A stretch of 64,000 nucleotides of DNA from CAVTWS01 sp963738445 (GTDB lineage Bacteria; Actinomycetota; Acidimicrobiia; Acidimicrobiales; SHLQ01), in assembly GCA_963738445.1 (NCBI GenBank), contig CAVTWS010000011.1:534930-598929 (forward strand), written 5' to 3'. Below the pieces are notes generated by a model. That model was not told where the DNA came from, did not search any database, and worked only from the letters and a program-made list of their open reading frames with translations. This document shows positions 34,034-46,369 of the stretch, piece by piece. The translations under genes were made by a program, and so were the position numbers. The stretch's first letter is position 1. Each line of letters starts with the position of its first letter.

Positions 34034-36054
34034 CCCGCGCACTGTCTGCACTCAGGATGGCACGGACCCTCTGGGCCCTGCGTCGTCTCTCGGCGCCTCG
34101 CAGCCGGGTTCGCCGGACCTTCGCGGTCGCTCCGGCGGCTGCGCTGGTCGTCACCTCGTTCGGATTGGTGATCCTGGCCCCGGCCGTGGTGGCCCAGGAC
34201 TCGGCGCCCGTTGCTCCGATGGTCGACGGCGTGTCCGTCCTGGCCATCGACACCGTGTCCGAGCCGGCGCAGGCGATCGTCCGGGTACCGGGCGATCCCG
34301 GAGACGTGTCGGTCACCGTCAACGGCGCCCCCGCCAGTGGTGTGTCGACCACACCCCTGGCGGCCTCCGGTGTTCCGCAGGACACGGTCATCCTGCTCGA
34401 CACCAGCGAAGCGGCCGAGCGCGACGAACTTCTGCCGGCGCTCATCACCGGCGCTCTCGACTACGTCCAGGGCGCGCCGGCGAACGAGGAGATCGCCGTG
34501 ATTTCCGCGGGCGGCGCCGCCCAGATCGAGTCGGGTTTCACGTCCGGTCGTGAACGCACCCAGGCGGCGATCGAGACATCGTCCGGTTCGGGTCGCTCGG
34601 TGCTCTGGGAGGCCGTCGATCTCGCCACGGAGGAGCTCGAGGATCGGGCGCCTGGCGCAGTCCGCAACCTGGTGGTCTTCACCGCCACGGCCGACGACAA
34701 CTCGGGGATCACCGCAGCCGCGGCGAGAGGCAACGCCATCAGTTCGTTCACCTCGGTGTACGTGGTGTCGATGGGCGGCGTCGACGAAGGTTCGTGGTCC
34801 CGACTGGCGACCTCGACCGGGGGTGGTTATGCCGCAGCCCCCGATGCGACGGCGGTGAGCGAGGCTGCGACATCCTTCCGGGCGCTCGTGTCCAACACCT
34901 ATGCCGTCCGGTTCGCCTCCGACGCGTTGGTCGGGGGCGGGTCGATGCTGTTCCAGATCGGCGACGTCTCGCTGGACACCACGTTCATCGAGGGCAGCGT
35001 CACCCGGGGCGCGACGCTGGCACCGTTGCCGGCCGATCCCGGCAAGGGCTTCCTCCAGGACAACCTCGGACTGGTCCTCGGGGTCGGACTCGGTGCCGTC
35101 GCCGCCGCGCTCGGCGCCTGGGCGGTCGCCTCGCTGACCCAGCCGGAGACCGACGAGCTGGGCAACCTGTTGAACGCCTACAGCGGCGAAGGCCGACCGG
35201 TGGCGGGCGCGGGCCCCGACGACGGATCGACGGGCGGGAGCGCCCTCCTCAAGAACGCGCTCTTCCAGCGGGCGGTGTCGCTCACCAACAACTTCGCCGA
35301 GCAGCAGGGCTTCCTGCCCCGGGTCGAGACCCAGCTCGAGCAGGCGGAGATCCCACTTCGAGCCGCGGAGGCGCTGACCTTCTACGTCGGCGGCATCGGC
35401 CTCGGTGGCGTGGTCGGTCTCCTGATGGGCCGCAGCATCATCGCGGCGATCGTCGGGGTCATCCTGGCCACGCTGCTCCCGCCGATGGTGCTGAGGTTCA
35501 AGGCCAAGCGCCGTCACAAGCGGTTCGTCAGCCAGCTGCCGGACACCTTGACCCTGCTCGCCAGCACCCTCAAAGCCGGTTACTCGTTCATGCAGGGTGT
35601 CGAAGCGGTCTCGAAGGAGATCCAGGATCCGATGGGCCTCGAGCTCCGGCGGGTGGTGACCGAAGCGCAACTCGGTCGTGCCGTCGAAGACGCCCTTGAT
35701 GCATCCGCCGAGCGGATGAACTCGGAAGACTTCGCCTGGGCCGTGATGGCGGTGCGCATCCAGCGAGAGGTCGGCGGCAACCTGGCCGAGCTCCTGCTGA
35801 CCGTGTCGGACACGATGACCGCCCGTGATCACCTCCGCGGTGAGGTGTCAGCCCTGACGGCGGAAGGCCGCATGTCGGCCATCATCCTCGGCGCCCTCCC
35901 GGTCGGCCTGGCCGTGATCATGTACACGCTCAACCCGGAATACACCGGTCTGCTCTTCACCAACGGCCTGGGCAACATCATGCTCGGCGTCGCCATCGTC
36001 GCCGCGGTCATCGGCTTCGTGTGGATGAAGAAGATCATCGACATCAAGATCTGA
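34030..36054 (+). CDS. tadB: TadB-type pilus platform protein fused to an N-terminal von Willebrand A-like domain
   Basis: 674 residues, about twice normal TadB. N-terminal membrane segment (about 35-55), then an extracytoplasmic domain resembling vWA (about 70-325): VILLDTSEAAERDELLPALI, VLWEAVDLATEELEDRAPGA, LVVFTATADDNSG and SSFTSVYVVSMGGVDEGSWS. The MIDAS DxSxS is altered to DTSEA, so metal binding is doubtful. After a membrane helix (about 340-362), the T2SSF domain follows (about 480-640: LPDTLTLLASTLKAGYSFMQ, AWAVMAVRIQREVGGNLAEL) with closing helices. Coupled to tadA by GTGA overlap and ten bases from tadC. Confidence 0.88.
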   Translation: MTRALSALRMARTLWALRRLSAPRSRVRRTFAVAPAAALVVTSFGLVILAPAVVAQDSAPVAPMVDGVSVLAIDTVSEPAQAIVRVPGDPGDVSVTVNGAPASGVSTTPLAASGVPQDTVILLDTSEAAERDELLPALITGALDYVQGAPANEEIAVISAGGAAQIESGFTSGRERTQAAIETSSGSGRSVLWEAVDLATEELEDRAPGAVRNLVVFTATADDNSGITAAAARGNAISSFTSVYVVSMGGVDEGSWSRLATSTGGGYAAAPDATAVSEAATSFRALVSNTYAVRFASDALVGGGSMLFQIGDVSLDTTFIEGSVTRGATLAPLPADPGKGFLQDNLGLVLGVGLGAVAAALGAWAVASLTQPETDELGNLLNAYSGEGRPVAGAGPDDGSTGGSALLKNALFQRAVSLTNNFAEQQGFLPRVETQLEQAEIPLRAAEALTFYVGGIGLGGVVGLLMGRSIIAAIVGVILATLLPPMVLRFKAKRRHKRFVSQLPDTLTLLASTLKAGYSFMQGVEAVSKEIQDPMGLELRRVVTEAQLGRAVEDALDASAERMNSEDFAWAVMAVRIQREVGGNLAELLLTVSDTMTARDHLRGEVSALTAEGRMSAIILGALPVGLAVIMYTLNPEYTGLLFTNGLGNIMLGVAIVAAVIGFVWMKKIIDIKI

Positions 36055-36063
36055 CGGAGCACC

Positions 36064-37002
36064 ATGGACATCCCTGTTGAACTTGCAGTTGCCGGTATCG
36101 GTACCGGCCTTGCGCTCCTCGTCTACGCCATCGGCACCCAGGCCGAGGATCGCTCCGTCGTTCGTGAGTCGCTGCGGCAGCTCGACGGTTACGACGCCAA
36201 TCAGGTGGTCGAATCGATCCGCGACCAGGAGCTGTTGACGCCCTTGACGGACCGGGCGATGGCCCCCGTCATGAACGTCCTCAACTCGTTGGCGGCGCGT
36301 TTCACCCCGGCGGATTATGTCGAGAACGTGCGCCGCAAGCACTTCGCTGCGGGTATCGGGTCGGCTGAGCGGATCGATCGATTCCTCGCCATCCGGGTCG
36401 CCACCATCGTGGCGCTGCTGCCCACCGTCTGGTTGATGTGGTTCGTCAATCCCCTGGGACTGGGCGGAATCAGCCACAAGGGCGTGGTCCTGCTCACGAT
36501 GGTCATCCTCGTGCTCGGTCCGGACGCGAAGTTGAATCGAGTCGTCGACGCCCGCAAGTTGGAGATCCGCCGCTCGCTGCCCGACATCTTGGACCTGCTG
36601 GTGATCAGCGTGGAGGCCGGTCTCGGTTTCGAGCAGGCCCTGGACCGCACGGTCGATTCCGTGCCGGGGCCCCTCTCCGAGGAGTTCGGACGGGCGCTCC
36701 GGGAGATGCGTGCGGGCATCACCCGTGCTGACGCCCTGCGCGCCGTCGACGGCCGGGTCGACGTGCCCGAGGTCCGCGGTTTCATCCTCGCCATCCTCCA
36801 GGCCGACACCTTCGGCGTGTCGATCGGTCGTGTGCTGCGAGCGCAGGCCGACGAGATGCGTGTCCGGCGTCGGCAGATGGCCCAGGAGAAGGCCATGAAG
36901 GCACCGATCAAGATGCTCATCCCGATGGTGTTCTGCGTGTTCCCAGCCTTGTTCGTGGTGGTCATCGGTCCGGCGATGATCAACATCTCCGAGAACTTCT
37001 GA
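36064..37002 (+). CDS. tadC: TadC-type pilus platform protein (T2SSF domain)
   Basis: 312 residues. N-terminal helix LAVAGIGTGLALLVYAIGT, two central helices near 110-150 (RVATIVALLPTVWLMWFVN and VVLLTMVILVLGP), the T2SSF core (RSLPDILDLLVISVEAGLGF; SEEFGRALREMRAGITRADA; GFILAILQADTFGVSIGRVL) and a last helix (LIPMVFCVFPALFVVVIGPA). Pairs with TadB to form the inner-membrane platform driven by TadA. ACGGAG ribosome site precedes ATG 36064. Confidence 0.92.
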   Translation: MDIPVELAVAGIGTGLALLVYAIGTQAEDRSVVRESLRQLDGYDANQVVESIRDQELLTPLTDRAMAPVMNVLNSLAARFTPADYVENVRRKHFAAGIGSAERIDRFLAIRVATIVALLPTVWLMWFVNPLGLGGISHKGVVLLTMVILVLGPDAKLNRVVDARKLEIRRSLPDILDLLVISVEAGLGFEQALDRTVDSVPGPLSEEFGRALREMRAGITRADALRAVDGRVDVPEVRGFILAILQADTFGVSIGRVLRAQADEMRVRRRQMAQEKAMKAPIKMLIPMVFCVFPALFVVVIGPAMINISENF

Positions 37003-37007
37003 CGCCG

Positions 37008-38522
37008 ATGCGGACGCATCCGATCCCCGCGGACCGCGTCGTCGACCGAGTCGACGCGACCGACGGGTTCGGTCTCGATTCCGCCCCGGTTCGGCTCGAC
37101 GAGGGTTCGAGCTCCCCGGCGTCATCCGTCGGGGTCTCGATCGGAACCGTGGTCGGTCTCGTTCTGGTGGCCTTCGGGCTGATCATCGGTGTCCGGGAGC
37201 TCAGCGACAACAGCTTCCTGACCCACCTGGCGACCGGCCGGCTGATGCTCGACGAAGGCATCCTGCGCCACGATTCCTTCACCTGGACGTCGGCCGGGGA
37301 CCCGATCATCGTTCAGAGCTGGCTGGCCTCGTTGATCTATGCGGTGATCGAGGAGTTGGCCGGCGGCGGCGGGATCCGGGTGCTCACCGGTGTGGTGTGC
37401 CTGCTGCTGAGCGCCGGCATCTGGACGGCGACACGACCGATGCAGGGGCTCGTCGCCCGCGTCGCGGTGGCGGGTTCGGTCATCTTCGTGGGCTCCTCGT
37501 TCTGGACGCACCGACCGTTGATCTTCGGTCTCCTCGGTCTCCTGGCCGTCGTGTTGGTCCTCGAGGGTCGATGCTCGTCCAAGGTGCTGGTGCCCGTGCT
37601 GTACCTCTGGGTGCAGCTCCACGGCTCGTTCCCGATGGGCCTGGCCCTGGCGGGGCTCGTGCTCGTCGGAACGTGGCTGGACGGCAAGCCGACCGACCTT
37701 CCGCGACGGGCGCTGACGATGGCGGCGATCGGAGTGGCGCTCGGCGGGCTGCTCAATCCCTACGGCCCGAAGCTCGTGCTTTTCCCGGTGACCATGCTGG
37801 GTCGTGACGACATGCTGCAGTACGTCAAGGAATGGCGGTCGCCCGAGCTCCGCGTGTGGTTCGCCCGGGTGTTTCTCCTCATGCTCCTGGCGTGCGTGGT
37901 GGCGCTCATGCGCTCGGCGACGTGGCGTCGAGCGGTGCCGATCCTCGTGTTCGTGGCCAGTGCGTTCATGGCCCAGCGCAACATCCCCCTGGCCACCATG
38001 GTCATGATCCCGGCCCTCGTCGACGGCTTCTCCGAGCTCGGTGGCATTCGAAGTGACCAGCGCCGATCGATCTACCGCCCGGCCGCCTGGGTGCTGGTCG
38101 CCGGGCTGATCATCATCGGAGTCGCCTCGACCGTTGGACCGGCCTACGAGCTCGACCGGTACCCGGTGGCCGAGGTCGACTGGCTCGCCGACCACGGCCT
38201 GCTCGCCGCCGAACACCACATCGTCCATCCGGACATCGTCGGCAACTACATCGAATGGGACCAGGGCACCGAGGCCGCAACGTTCGTCGACGACCGCTAC
38301 GAGCTGGTCTCCCGGGACATCTTCGACGACTACCTGACGATCGACGACGGACGTCCGGGTTGGGACGAGGTGCTCGACGAACACGGGGTCGACGTGGTCC
38401 TGTGGCCCGCCGAGAGTCCACTGGTGGAGTTGCTGCGTCTGACGGACGGATGGATGATCGCCCTCGAGTCCGAGACCTGGGCGGTCGTGTGTCGAACCGG
38501 CGTGTGTCCTGAGGCGTCGTGA
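37008..38522 (+). CDS. Polytopic membrane protein of unknown function in the Tad locus
   Basis: 504 residues with about ten membrane helices from residue 45 (SVGVSIGTVVGLVLVAFGL) to about 385 (AAWVLVAGLIIIGVASTVGP), then a soluble C-terminal part of about 120 residues. The loop after the first helix (ELSDNSFLTHLATGRLMLDE, then WLASLIYAVIEELAG) recalls GT-C type glycosyltransferases or their relatives, but no catalytic motif can be confirmed. It sits six bases after tadC and overlaps the kinase start (GTGA), so it belongs to the operon; a role in modifying or exporting a pilus component is possible but inferred. Confidence 0.6.
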   Translation: MRTHPIPADRVVDRVDATDGFGLDSAPVRLDEGSSSPASSVGVSIGTVVGLVLVAFGLIIGVRELSDNSFLTHLATGRLMLDEGILRHDSFTWTSAGDPIIVQSWLASLIYAVIEELAGGGGIRVLTGVVCLLLSAGIWTATRPMQGLVARVAVAGSVIFVGSSFWTHRPLIFGLLGLLAVVLVLEGRCSSKVLVPVLYLWVQLHGSFPMGLALAGLVLVGTWLDGKPTDLPRRALTMAAIGVALGGLLNPYGPKLVLFPVTMLGRDDMLQYVKEWRSPELRVWFARVFLLMLLACVVALMRSATWRRAVPILVFVASAFMAQRNIPLATMVMIPALVDGFSELGGIRSDQRRSIYRPAAWVLVAGLIIIGVASTVGPAYELDRYPVAEVDWLADHGLLAAEHHIVHPDIVGNYIEWDQGTEAATFVDDRYELVSRDIFDDYLTIDDGRPGWDEVLDEHGVDVVLWPAESPLVELLRLTDGWMIALESETWAVVCRTGVCPEAS

Positions 38523-40352
38523 GCCTGGCGAGCACGTTTCGAAATCGTGGCGGCGATGACGAACCGATCGCCCTCGACGACCGGTTGCGAGACGCGTTGC
38601 CCTCGACCGAGGTGCATCCGTTGCGCCGCAACCCGGATCGGGGCCGCCGCCGGGCGTTGCTCCAGCCGCTGGCGTGGGTCGGTCGTCCGGCGGACGACAA
38701 CGACATGGAGGCGCTGCGCCGGGCGAGCCGGTTCGTCGAGGGTTCCGAGCCGTTCGGGACCGGGGTGTTCGCCATCCGATGGGGCGCCGCGGCGGTCAGC
38801 TTCGTCCTCGCCGTCGATGAGATCGTCGACGGTCGGCCCGGGGCGATGGCCTGGGCGGCCATCCTCATCCTGCTCACCGTCGTCCGGTCGCGCTGGCCGA
38901 TCCGGTTCGACGGCAGCATCCGGACCGCGATCGACGTCGGCATCGAGGCGGTCGTGCCGCTCGCTGCGGCCATGTTCACCGGGTTCTGGGGCTCACCTCT
39001 CGTCCCGGCGCTCGCCGTTCCGGTTGCCGTCGCGGGTTTCGGAGCCGGCCTGTTGCCGGCCGTGCGGACCGCCGTCACCTCCTCGGCGATCCTCACCGCG
39101 GCGAGCCTCTTCGCCGAGCCGGGTCGACACTCCGGCCAGCTCAGCCTCGAGTGGTCCGCCGTGCTGGTGCTGCTCGCCGTCGTCGCCGGGCACTCTCGCC
39201 CGTCTCGGGCGAGGTCGGGGTCCAGCACAGCCAGACGCTGGATCGCCTCGAGCGGCTGAGCGATGCCAACGCCCTGCTGTTCTCGCTGCACCGGGTGGCT
39301 CAAACCCTGCCCGCCTCGCTCGATCTCGGTGAGGTGATCGACACCACGGTGGCCCGGCTCCGGGGCCTCTTCGACTTCGATGCCGTCACGATCCTGCTGT
39401 TCGACGAGACCGATGCTGCGTGGCACGTGCTGCGGGCCGACGGATTCCAGCTGCCGCTCCGCCTGGGTCCCACCGATCTCCCGTCGCCCCTGAAGCGCGC
39501 CATCGCGGAGAACTCCCTCATCGAGGTGCGGGACCTCTCGGGCCCCGCCGGGCCCGGGCTGTCTCCTCGGGCGAGATCCGGGCTCTACACCGTGCTCCTG
39601 GCCCGTGGCGCCCTCATCGGGCTGCTCGCCCTGGAGGACAGCGAGCCGTCGGCGTTCACCACCCGCGACGTCGAGCTCCTGAACGGCTTCGTCGAGCCCG
39701 CCGCCCTCGCCATCGACAACGCCGATGGTTCGGTCGCCTGCGCACCGTCGGAGCCGACGAGGAACGCACGCGGATCGCTCGTGACCTGCACGACCGGATC
39801 GGCCAGTCGTTGGCCTACCTGGCGTTCGAGCTCGATCGCATCGTCGGTCGAGATGAGAACGGCGAACGGGTCACGACCATGTTGCACGATCTCCGGGACA
39901 ACGTGCGCTCGGTCATCGGCGAGGTCCGCGAGACCCTCTACGACCTCCGTACGGACGTGTCGGACAGCAGTGACCTGGCCGACACGCTGGAGCGATTCGT
40001 CGACCGGTTCCAGCACCGCAGCGGCCTGGAACTGGAGCTCCACAGCGAGTACTCCAGCCGGCTGCCCATCCTCCAAGAGCGCGAGTTGTGGCGCATCGCC
40101 CAGGAAGCCCTCGTCAACGTGGAACGTCACGCCGATGCCCACCGGGTCGAGGTGCGATGGCGCAGCAACGGTCGGGAGGCGCTCCTCGAGATCGTCGATG
40201 ACGGGCGAGGGTTCCTGGCCGGAAGTTCGGGTCGGGTCGACTCCTACGGGATCCTCGGTATGCGTGAACGGGCCGCATCGATCGGCGCCACGTTCGAGAT
40301 CGACAGTGGTCGAGGAGCCGGCACCACGGTCCGTTGTGTGCTCCGCTCCTGA
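38519..40352 (+). CDS. NarL-type sensor histidine kinase with GAF domain, frameshifted near 39200 and 39735
   Basis: Three frames form one kinase. 38519-39200: N-terminal soluble part and about four to five membrane helices (SFVLAVDEIVDG; MAWAAILILLTVV; LSLEWSAVLVLLAVVAG). 39200-39735: a GAF-like domain (RVAQTLPASLDLGEVIDTTV; FDFDAVTILLFDETDAAWHV). 39735-40352: HisKA_3 with the phospho-His in RTRIARDLHDRIGQSLAYLA and an HATPase (LWRIAQEALVNVERHADA; IVDDGRGF; YGILGMRERAASIGA; GRGAGTTVRCVL). Both breaks fit loss of one base (GGG for GGGG; GATGG for GATTGG), so probably sequence errors. Partner of the regulator downstream. Confidence 0.8.
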
Positions 40353-40452
40353 TCGCTCCCGGTCGAAACGCTAACGAACCGTCGCATTCGCGCCGATGGA
40401 GGCAGGAACCGCGCTGGGCGGCGATCACCTCCCCGCAATCGAGGACACAGAC

Positions 40453-41094
40453 ATGACGATCCGACTGATGTTGGCCGACGACCACCGCATGCTTCGCGAG
40501 GGACTGAGCCGCTCCATGCGAGAGGAGGGCTTCGACGTCGTGGCGGAAGCTCGCGACGGCATCGAGGCGGTGGCGCTCGCCGAGCAGCACCGGCCCGAGG
40601 TGATCCTGATGGACGTGACGATGCCCGGCATGGACGGCGTCGAGGCGTGCCGGCAGATCCGCCAGAAGCTGACCGACACCCACATCGTCATGCTGACCAT
40701 GCACGCCGACCAGGAGGTGCTGGCCTCCGCCATCCGCGCCGGCGCCAGCGGATACCTCGTCAAGGACTGCTCGACCAACGAGATCGCCACGGCCGTGCGC
40801 ATGGCGGCCAACGGCGACACGGCGCTCTCGCCCCAGCTCGCCGCCTCGATGCTCCGCGAGGTTCGCCGCCTCGATCAACCACACGCCGACGAACGGATCG
40901 TGACCAAGCGGGAGGAAGAGGTGCTGCAGCACATCGCTGACGGCTGCTCGACTCCCGAGGTCGCCTCGAAGCTCTACATCAGTCAGAAGACGGTGAAGAA
41001 CCACCTGGCATCGATCTATCAGAAGCTCGACGCGCGCGATCGCACCCAAGCCGTGCTCGCCGCGGTGCGCATGGGCATCGTTCACCTGGACTGA
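40453..41094 (+). CDS. NarL/FixJ-type response regulator
   Basis: 213 residues. Receiver with LMLADDHRMLREGLSRSM, phospho-acceptor in VILMDVTMPGMDGVEA, VMLTMHADQEVLASAI and YLVKDCSTNEI, then a LuxR-type helix-turn-helix (TKREEEVLQHIADGCSTPEV; YISQKTVKNHLASIYQKLDA). ATG 40453 is preferred: GAGG lies eight bases ahead and the receiver begins at once; the upstream GTG-like extension has no conserved content. It follows the kinase by 100 bases and precedes the pilin gene, so it probably controls the locus. Confidence 0.9.
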   Translation: MTIRLMLADDHRMLREGLSRSMREEGFDVVAEARDGIEAVALAEQHRPEVILMDVTMPGMDGVEACRQIRQKLTDTHIVMLTMHADQEVLASAIRAGASGYLVKDCSTNEIATAVRMAANGDTALSPQLAASMLREVRRLDQPHADERIVTKREEEVLQHIADGCSTPEVASKLYISQKTVKNHLASIYQKLDARDRTQAVLAAVRMGIVHLD

Positions 41095-41123
41095 CTGACC
41101 CGCCTCCGGCGCGGCATCCCCCT

Positions 41124-41155
41124 GAGAAACGGGCTTCCTCGGAAGCCCGTTTCTC
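41124..41155 (+). terminator. Intrinsic terminator after the response regulator
   Basis: GAGAAACGGGCTTCC (41124-41138) and GGAAGCCCGTTTCTC (41141-41155) form a perfect 15-bp stem around TC. There is no long T tract, only TTTCTC in the arm and GTT after. It separates the main Tad operon from the pilin gene. Confidence 0.8.
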
Positions 41156-41245
41156 GCGTTCAGGAGCCGATCTCCCTTAGGCCGCCAGCCGTCACCCTCG
41201 AGCTCGGCAACCAATGGTCAAAAAGACCCATCAAGCAGTTCGGAT

Positions 41246-41257
41246 TCGGCGCCGAAG
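41246..41257. promoter_or_regulatory. Palindrome TTCGGCGCCGAA upstream of the pilin gene
   Basis: A perfect 12-base palindrome in the 225-base, relatively AT-rich gap before flp, with a second inverted repeat CTCGAC/GTCGAG close to 41279-41295. Candidate regulator site. No riboswitch fold was recognised. Confidence 0.35.
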
Positions 41258-41319
41258 ATTCTGACATCAAGCAAACAACTCGACATCTCGTCGAGCCCAA
41301 CCCGGGGAGTCCACCCATC

Positions 41320-41508
41320 ATGATGACGCAGTACCGTTTCCTGGCCGCCTGGCTGACCGCCCGCATCGACAACGAGCGTGGCGCTTCGCTCGTGGAGTAC
41401 GCGCTCCTCGTCGCTCTCATCGCTGTGGTGTGCATCGCCGCGGTGACCGCCCTCGGCAAGAGCGCTTCGGAGAAGTTCAGCTCGGTCGATTCCGCGATCG
41501 GCGCCTGA
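41320..41508 (+). CDS. flp: Flp/Fap family type IVb pilin
   Basis: 62 residues. Short positively charged leader ending DNERG, then the class-defining ASLVEYALLVALIAVVCIAA: cleavage after the Gly by a prepilin peptidase would place Glu at +5 and Tyr at +6 of the mature pilin. The rest is a short tail (KSASEKFSSVDSAIGA). It is the major subunit built by the Tad machine upstream. It has its own gap and terminator on each side, so it is a separate, probably abundant transcript. ATG 41323 is an alternative start. No prepilin peptidase or TadE/F minor pilins are in this window. Confidence 0.93.
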   Translation: MMTQYRFLAAWLTARIDNERGASLVEYALLVALIAVVCIAAVTALGKSASEKFSSVDSAIGA

Positions 41509-41556
41509 CCCACCACGTCACTCGGTTGCTCTCCGGAGCGACCGGACACATCGAAT

Positions 41557-41588
41557 CGAATGGGGCGTCCCTCGGGGCGCCCCATTCG
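41557..41588 (+). terminator. Intrinsic terminator after flp
   Basis: CGAATGGGGCG (41557-41567) and CGCCCCATTCG (41578-41588) form an 11-bp perfect stem around a 10-base loop, followed by GCGTTT. Ends the pilin message. Confidence 0.8.
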
Positions 41589-41615
41589 GCGTTTGGGCCC
41601 CTTGGTCGGCGCCGG

Positions 41616-41621
41616 TAGCGT
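41616..41621 (+). promoter_or_regulatory. Leaderless -10 box TAGCGT before coaE
   Basis: TAGCGT, six bases (GCCGGC), then GTG at 41628. Confidence 0.45.
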
Positions 41622-41627
41622 GCCGGC

Positions 41628-42254
41628 GTGATCGAGATCGGGTTGACCGGCGGCATCGGCAGCGGCAAGACCACTGTGGCATCGGGCCTGGTGGATCGGG
41701 GCGCGGTGCTGATCGACGCCGACCAGGTGGTTCGGGAGCTACAGGTGCCGGGCGCACCGGTCTTCTCCGAGATGGTGGCTCGATTCGGCGAGGGGATCCT
41801 CGGGGCCGATGGCTCGCTCGATCGTGCGGCCGTCGCGGGAGCCGTCTTCGCGGACGCCGCGTCGCTCGCCGCCCTGAACGCCATCGTGCATCCGGCGACG
41901 CTGGCCGAGATCGAGCGGCGGCGGGCGATCCACCGGAGCTCGGGGGCGATCGTCGTCCTCGACATCCCGCTGCTGGTCGTGCCCGGGCAACCGCGACGTC
42001 CCGAGTTCGCCGACTTGGCGGGGGTGGTGGTGGTCGACGTGCCCGAGGAGCTGCAAGTCCGGCGTCTGGTCGACGGGCGCGGCTTCACGCCCGAGGATGC
42101 CCGAGCGCGAATGGTGAAGCAGGCGTCGCGCGATCAGCGGCTGTCCGAGGCGCAGTTCGTGATCGACAACCGCGGCGACCGCGACCATCTCGAGGGGGAG
42201 ATCGAGCGGTGCTGGAGGTGGATCGTTTCCCTGGCGGACCGGCCGGCGAGCTGA
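41628..42254 (+). CDS. coaE: Dephospho-CoA kinase
   Basis: 208 residues. P-loop IGLTGGIGSGKTTVASGLVD at the N-terminus, VLIDADQVVRELQVPG (catalytic Asp region), LNAIVHPATLAEIERRRAIH, VVLDIPLLV, and DARARMVKQASRDQRLSEAQ (adenine contact) with FVIDNRGD. It phosphorylates dephospho-CoA in the last step of CoA synthesis. Normal length, without the C-terminal GrpB-like extension found in mycobacterial CoaE. Its place between rpsA and uvrB is the usual actinobacterial order once the Tad block is removed. Confidence 0.93.
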   Translation: MIEIGLTGGIGSGKTTVASGLVDRGAVLIDADQVVRELQVPGAPVFSEMVARFGEGILGADGSLDRAAVAGAVFADAASLAALNAIVHPATLAEIERRRAIHRSSGAIVVLDIPLLVVPGQPRRPEFADLAGVVVVDVPEELQVRRLVDGRGFTPEDARARMVKQASRDQRLSEAQFVIDNRGDRDHLEGEIERCWRWIVSLADRPAS

Positions 42255-42316
42255 GGTCCTGCTCGACCGGATCCGGGCCCGAGGCCGGCACGGGGACCGC
42301 TGTCACTGGGCCTCGT

Positions 42317-42322
42317 TACGAT
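42317..42322 (+). promoter_or_regulatory. Leaderless -10 box TACGAT before uvrB
   Basis: TACGAT, six bases (GCCATC), then GTG at 42329. It supports this start over the longer open frame from 42209. Confidence 0.45.
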
Positions 42323-42328
42323 GCCATC

Positions 42329-44368
<2,040 letters not shown>

Positions 44369-44372
44369 CCCC

Positions 44373-46229
<1,857 letters not shown>

Positions 46230-46369
46230 GGATGTCCACCTCCGGCCCGTTCTACGACGAGCCCCGCCGATCGGTTCACTGCAATCGACCGAACGCTCGT
46301 TGAACCGGTGGATGTCCTGCCGTCGTAGTAGCCGCCGAACCAACGAGCGACGAAACGGGACGAGGAGCG
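46230..46369. promoter_or_regulatory. Divergent regulatory region between the Hsp70-like and scaffold genes
   Basis: 140 bases between two divergent starts. CGCTCGTTG (46295-46303) is inverted as CAACGAGCG (46341-46349), and GGTTCA near 46274 is inverted as TGAACC near 46302. Either could be an operator serving both genes. No clear -10 box could be fixed. Confidence 0.35.

Noticed and set aside
41160..41319. Cyclic-di-GMP or other riboswitch before flp
   Set aside because: No GEMM-like core or other known consensus could be read; only short palindromes are present.
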